Shown: positions 60,057-64,000 of the stretch, one piece after another
Layout of the letters: every line of letters starts with the position of its first letter
How positions within the stretch are numbered: position 1 is the first letter of the stretch
Source: a virus
Strand: one strand, 5' to 3'
Length of the DNA stretch: 64,000 bases
Virus record (IMG/VR): IMGVR_UViG_3300022074_000006
Coordinates: 62,001 to 126,000 of that record
Notes under the pieces: model-generated
Seen by the model: the letters and a program-made list of their open reading frames with translations, nothing else
Told to the model about the DNA's origin: nothing
Database searches by the model: none
Position numbers and translations under genes: made by a program

Positions 60057-63000
60057 ATGGCAGGTAAGAGTAATAGATCAGCAACATTTTTTGCTCAAAA
60101 GAAGCTTTTAGGAAAGTCACACACTTCAAACCTCAAGACAGATGGTGAAGAATTAATCGGGTCTAACATACAGTCTTCTACATCTCTGTTGTTCGGCCAA
60201 GACATACCGAATAATCCAGCACGTAATCTATATCAACTGCAAGGAACCCCTGCAACTGTCGAATATGTTCAATTCACTTTGGTTGCTATCGGAGGGACGA
60301 CATACGATGCAGATCAGTCAGACGGAGGCGGAGGATCAGACGCAGGAGAAGGATCACAATCGTCCGGACCTCACGCATACAAGTTTGTCATGGATAGCAA
60401 TTATACAGGCCAGTCAAGTAATCCTAAAGAGGGAAATGGGGTCTTTGACAACAGCAAGGTTGTACACGAAACCTTAGGCGCACTTCAGATTGTCCCTGGG
60501 TTCTATTCTCAAGCAGCACCCAACCCTTACATAGTAAAAATTTACAGAGACAACGGATCAGGCGGTGTAGGACAAGAGATTCCCTTGCTTGACAATATTG
60601 ATTGGAACGTCGACACGTACAACGGTATTCTTTTTGTGCAAGACTATGATGCATCAAAGATTCCTGCTCACGCACGTGCATTTATCTATGTCGGTGATAT
60701 GGCGAAGGATGTCGCAGGCGCAAACTTTACTGCTGGAGATGGCTTAGATTTAACAGGAACAGAGTTTAGTTTAGACCTAAAAGCCAATGGCGGCTTAAAA
60801 ATTGACGGCGGAGAGTTGACAGTTGAGCCTACAGATTTTGCAGGAACGGGCCTGGAAGACGACGGTGACACTTTAAGGATAGCAGCTGCCGCAGCCGGTG
60901 ATGGATTAGGTGGAGGAGCAGGATCAGCACTTTCAGTCAATGTAGACGACGCTACCGTTGAAATAAACGCAGACACAGTCAGGGTTAAAGATCTAGGAAT
61001 AGTAACGGCGAAGCTAGCTGACAATGCCGTAACGACTGCAAAAATAACAGATGCTAACGTCACAAACGCTAAACTGCAAAACAGTGCTGTTACAATTGGA
61101 GCCACCAGCGTAAGCTTAGGTGGTACTGCTAACGCACTGACCGGCCTAGGTTCGATCACTCTAACAACCGGGCCGACTAATGACTTGCATGTCGCGACCA
61201 AGCAATATGTAGATCAAACTGCTCAAGGCTTAAGCGTCAAAGGCTCAGTTAGGGCAGCTTCTACTGGGAATGTAAACATAGCCGACCTCGACGCAGGTCA
61301 AGCTTTAGACGGTGTGGCACTGGCGCAAGGTGACAGAGTTCTTCTCAAAAACCAGACCACTGCGTCTGAGAACGGCATATACATCATTAACGCAGATGGC
61401 AATCCAGCAACTAGAGCTCCTGACATGGCAGCTTCATCTGAAGCAGCTGGAATTTTTACTTTCGTAGAAGAAGGATCGACTCACGCTGACAGTGGCTTCA
61501 TATGCACAACTGACGATGCAACAGACACCGTAGGTACTCACAACCTGACGTTCGTTCAGTTTTCAGGTGCAGGCCAGATAGATGCAGGAGCTGCTCTTAC
61601 TAAAACAGGAAATCAGCTTAATGTAGCTGTAGACGACTCAACAATAGAAGTCTCTGGTGACGCTTTACGGATTAAGGCGTCGGGGGTTACGTCTAATGAG
61701 ATAGCAACAAATGCAGTAGGCTCAGATGAATTAGCTGACAATGCTGTGGATACTGCAGCAATAACAGATCTTAATGTCACGACTGGAAAGATTGCCGACA
61801 ACGCTGTTACTGCAGCTAAGCTAGCCGATGACGCAGTAGATACAGCTTCTATTGTGGATGCAAACGTAACGTTAGCGAAAATTCAAAATGTGTCTGCAAA
61901 TTCTTTGTTGGTTAGAGATGCAAATTCAGCAGGAGTGCTCACTGAGCTTGCACTTGCAAATACTCAGATAATGGTTGGTGACGGAGCGGGAATGAGTGCA
62001 GTCTCACTCAGTGGCGACGTCACGATGACAAATACAGGTGAAGTAACAATTGCTGCCGGTGCTGTAGAAAGTGGCATGATAGCAGCAGATGCTATAGATG
62101 GATCAAAGATTGCCGACGATGCAATTGGGGCCGAACACATATCAGCTAGCGCAGTTGGTTCTTCCGAAATAGCAGAAAATGCAGTCAACACTAGTGAAAT
62201 AGCTGACAATGCAGTTACAGCTGATCAGATAGCTGCAAACGCCGTCACAACTGCAAAAATACTTGACGACAATGTTACATTCTCGAAAATACAAGACATA
62301 GCTGCCAACTCGATGCTGGTTAGAGACGCCAACACAGCAGGAGCTGTCAGTGAGTTAACTGTTGGCGACACTCAAATAGCAATTGGCGACGGCAACGGAT
62401 TCACAGCAGCATCTCTGAGCGGGGACGTCACAATGACCAATGCAGCGGTTGTGACTGTTGCTAATTCTGCTATTACTACAGCAAAAATGGCAAACCTTGC
62501 TGACATGAAGGTTTTAGGTAATGTGTCAGGAGGAGCAGCGGCACCTTCTGCTGTGTCGATACTTGACGAGGATAATTTAGCTTCAGACAGCGACACAGCT
62601 CTTGCCACACAACAGTCAGTCAAGGCATACGTCGACGCACAAGTCACAGCTCAAGATCTAGACTTTCAAGGTGATGCAGGCGGAGCGCTTAGCATAGATC
62701 TGGATTCTGAGACTCTAACAATTGCAGGCGGGTCGGGGATAGATACAACCGGCGCAGACAATACGCTTACAGTTTCTATAGATTCTACAGTTGTTACCCT
62801 CACAGGAACTCAGACACTCACTAACAAAACTCTGACAACTCCTGTTATTGACGGCACTATAAGCGGCACTGCGATCAAAGACGAAGATGATATGACCAGC
62901 AACAGTGCAGCTCACCTTGCCACACAGCAGTCAATCAAGGCGTATGTGGATGCACAAATCACAGCACAGGATCTTGATTTTAGCACTGACTCCGGAGCAG

Positions 63001-64000
63001 GTGCTGTTGATCTGGACAGTCAAACGCTTGCCTTTACATCAGGCGAAGGCGTCAACATTACACATGCAGACCAAGCAGTCACTATTAGTGGAGAGGACGC
63101 TACTACCGTTAACAAAGGAATAGCCAGCTTCAGCTCCGATAATTTCGCTGTAAACTCTGGCGCCGTGACTATAAAGGACGGAGGCGTAGCAAACGCTGAG
63201 CTTGAAAACAGCTCTTTAACAATTGGGACTACTGCCATAAGCTTGGGAGGAACCTCGGCTACGTTGGCAGGTTTGACTTCTGTGACACTTACACAGAATC
63301 CGTCATCAAACCTACATGCGGCAACAAAACAGTACGTAGACCAGGTTTCTCAAGGTCTAGACATAAAAGAGTCGGTTCGAGCAGCTTCAACTGGCAATGT
63401 CAACTTAGCAGACCTCGATGCTGGTCAAGTTTTGGACGGCGTTACTTTGGCAGAAGGTGACAGGGTCTTGATAAAGGACCAGACTACCGGTTCGGAAAAC
63501 GGTATATACATTATCAATGCTGACGGAGTTGCAGCTTCGAGAGCACCTGATATGGCAGCTTCGTCTGAAGCTGCTGGAGTCTTTCTCTTTGTTGAGGAAG
63601 GAACAGCAAGCGCTGACAATGGGTTTGTTTGCACAACAAACGATTCAGCCGACACAGTAGGAACCCATGCCCTTACGTTCGTTCAGTTTTCAGGAGCAGG
63701 ACAAATAACTGCAGGAGCTGCGCTCACCAAAACAGGTAACACAATTGATGTCGCTGTAGACAATGCTACCTTAGAAGTTTCAGGTGATGCTCTTCGGGTC
63801 AAGGATGCCGGAGTCACAAATGCTAAACTTGAAAATAGTGGTATTACTTTTGCAAGAGTCGGAGGAAATTCAACAGTTGCGAACTTAGGAGGAACTGTTT
63901 CGTTTCAGGGATCAGCAGGTGAAGTCACTGTAGGGGAAAACGCCGGGGTGTTTACGATTGGCTTACCTTCTAGCGTAGCAATCGCAACAGGTCTCACAGT
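60057..64000 (+). CDS. Long tail-fibre protein, truncated at the right window edge
   Basis: The frame runs open from ATG 60057 to the last base, at least 1314 residues. The ATG follows the previous stop by 1 nt. It is built of repeats. Short IADNAVTxxKI-type units of about 10-15 residues dominate residues 320-360 and 545-760. Larger ones include a domain starting ATKQYVDQ at residue 381 and again at 1089 (both continuing SVRAASTGNVN, GDRVL, SENGIYIINADG, RAPDMAASSEAAG, FVQFSGAGQI, AALTKTGN), and a pair starting LATQQSVKAYVDAQ near 849 and LATQQSIKAYVDAQ near 954. Such patterns are typical of trimeric long tail fibres in large marine phages. The receptor-binding end is probably beyond the window. 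Confidence 0.75.
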   Translation, partial: MAGKSNRSATFFAQKKLLGKSHTSNLKTDGEELIGSNIQSSTSLLFGQDIPNNPARNLYQLQGTPATVEYVQFTLVAIGGTTYDADQSDGGGGSDAGEGSQSSGPHAYKFVMDSNYTGQSSNPKEGNGVFDNSKVVHETLGALQIVPGFYSQAAPNPYIVKIYRDNGSGGVGQEIPLLDNIDWNVDTYNGILFVQDYDASKIPAHARAFIYVGDMAKDVAGANFTAGDGLDLTGTEFSLDLKANGGLKIDGGELTVEPTDFAGTGLEDDGDTLRIAAAAAGDGLGGGAGSALSVNVDDATVEINADTVRVKDLGIVTAKLADNAVTTAKITDANVTNAKLQNSAVTIGATSVSLGGTANALTGLGSITLTTGPTNDLHVATKQYVDQTAQGLSVKGSVRAASTGNVNIADLDAGQALDGVALAQGDRVLLKNQTTASENGIYIINADGNPATRAPDMAASSEAAGIFTFVEEGSTHADSGFICTTDDATDTVGTHNLTFVQFSGAGQIDAGAALTKTGNQLNVAVDDSTIEVSGDALRIKASGVTSNEIATNAVGSDELADNAVDTAAITDLNVTTGKIADNAVTAAKLADDAVDTASIVDANVTLAKIQNVSANSLLVRDANSAGVLTELALANTQIMVGDGAGMSAVSLSGDVTMTNTGEVTIAAGAVESGMIAADAIDGSKIADDAIGAEHISASAVGSSEIAENAVNTSEIADNAVTADQIAANAVTTAKILDDNVTFSKIQDIAANSMLVRDANTAGAVSELTVGDTQIAIGDGNGFTAASLSGDVTMTNAAVVTVANSAITTAKMANLADMKVLGNVSGGAAAPSAVSILDEDNLASDSDTALATQQSVKAYVDAQVTAQDLDFQGDAGGALSIDLDSETLTIAGGSGIDTTGADNTLTVSIDSTVVTLTGTQTLTNKTLTTPVIDGTISGTAIKDEDDMTSNSAAHLATQQSIKAYVDAQITAQDLDFSTDSGAGAVDLDSQTLAFTSGEGVNITHADQAVTISGEDATTVNKGIASFSSDNFAVNSGAVTIKDGGVANAELENSSLTIGTTAISLGGTSATLAGLTSVTLTQNPSSNLHAATKQYVDQVSQGLDIKESVRAASTGNVNLADLDAGQVLDGVTLAEGDRVLIKDQTTGSENGIYIINADGVAASRAPDMAASSEAAGVFLFVEEGTASADNGFVCTTNDSADTVGTHALTFVQFSGAGQITAGAALTKTGNTIDVAVDNATLEVSGDALRVKDAGVTNAKLENSGITFARVGGNSTVANLGGTVSFQGSAGEVTVGENAGVFTIGLPSSVAIATGLT

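Noticed and set aside
60686-61201. Long reverse-strand frame (171 codons) opposite the fibre gene, and similar reverse frames elsewhere
   Set aside because: Composition is a mirror of the repetitive + strand gene and there is no ribosome binding site or recognisable motif; all supported genes are on the + strand.
61197-63824. Repeats in the fibre gene as a mobile element or CRISPR
   Set aside because: They are in-frame protein repeats without spacers of constant length, terminal inverted repeats or transposase.

Overview
The window reads as part of the genome of a large, strictly lytic, contractile-tailed phage (myovirus) of the T4 superfamily, but from a distant branch ('far-T4'). It carries recognisable T4-type head, neck and tail proteins (terminase gp17, portal gp20, prohead protease gp21, scaffold gp22, major capsid protein gp23, neck gp13/gp14, gp15, sheath gp18, tube gp19). 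Its gene order and replication genes differ from T4: a polymerase-A palm domain, a class II (B12-dependent) ribonucleotide reductase, a RuvC-like resolvase, a DnaG-like primase and a fused Mre11-Rad50 nuclease. All supported genes lie on the + strand, are tightly packed (many ATGA or 1-nt overlaps), and no integrase, repressor, tRNA, CRISPR or insertion sequence was seen. The moderate AT content, LamG and fibre proteins and NrdJ suggest a free-living, probably aquatic bacterial host; that is inference.

Layout. 1-2769: 3' part of a LamG-containing virion protein. 2769-7647: resolvase, primase, Mre11-Rad50 fusion, small zinc-ribbon protein. 7665-19095: DNA packaging and head module (terminase, portal, protease, several small probable prohead-core proteins, acidic scaffold, major capsid protein), closed by a strong terminator at 19123-19150. 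19196-22056: accessory genes not known from T4 (a DGHHRW protein, a structured intergenic element, a basic Lys/Thr/Ser-rich protein, a possible decoration protein, a PAS-like protein, a coiled-coil membrane protein). 22068-32691: neck and completion proteins, two tandem very long sheath proteins, tail tube, terminator. 32829-45973: zinc-binding tail-assembly protein with a probable translational frameshift, 1407-residue tape measure, large baseplate/hub proteins and a LysM-like protein. 46024-56061: second replication and nucleotide module (PolA palm domain, HD-like protein, gp32-like SSB, UvsX/RecA, 5'-3' exonuclease, DnaB-like helicase, NrdJ, ClpP-like protease). 56147-64000: two giant fibre-like proteins, the second running off the right edge.

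How the parts fit together: resolvase, Mre11-Rad50, UvsX and SSB would provide recombination-dependent replication. Primase, helicase, the polymerase palm and the separate 5' nuclease would make the fork. NrdJ would supply dNTPs. gp21 would mature the head assembled on the acidic scaffold before gp17 packages DNA through gp20. A short AT-rich motif (ATAYTTA) recurs in front of about ten genes and may be this phage's own promoter element.

Points most worth a second look: the Mre11-Rad50 fusion; the two giant sheath paralogues; the candidate +1/-2 frameshift at 33660-33666 just before the tape measure; the minimal PolA palm with an altered motif C; the accessory block between the capsid gene and the neck genes; and small proteins whose N-termini look like capsid-targeting sequences.
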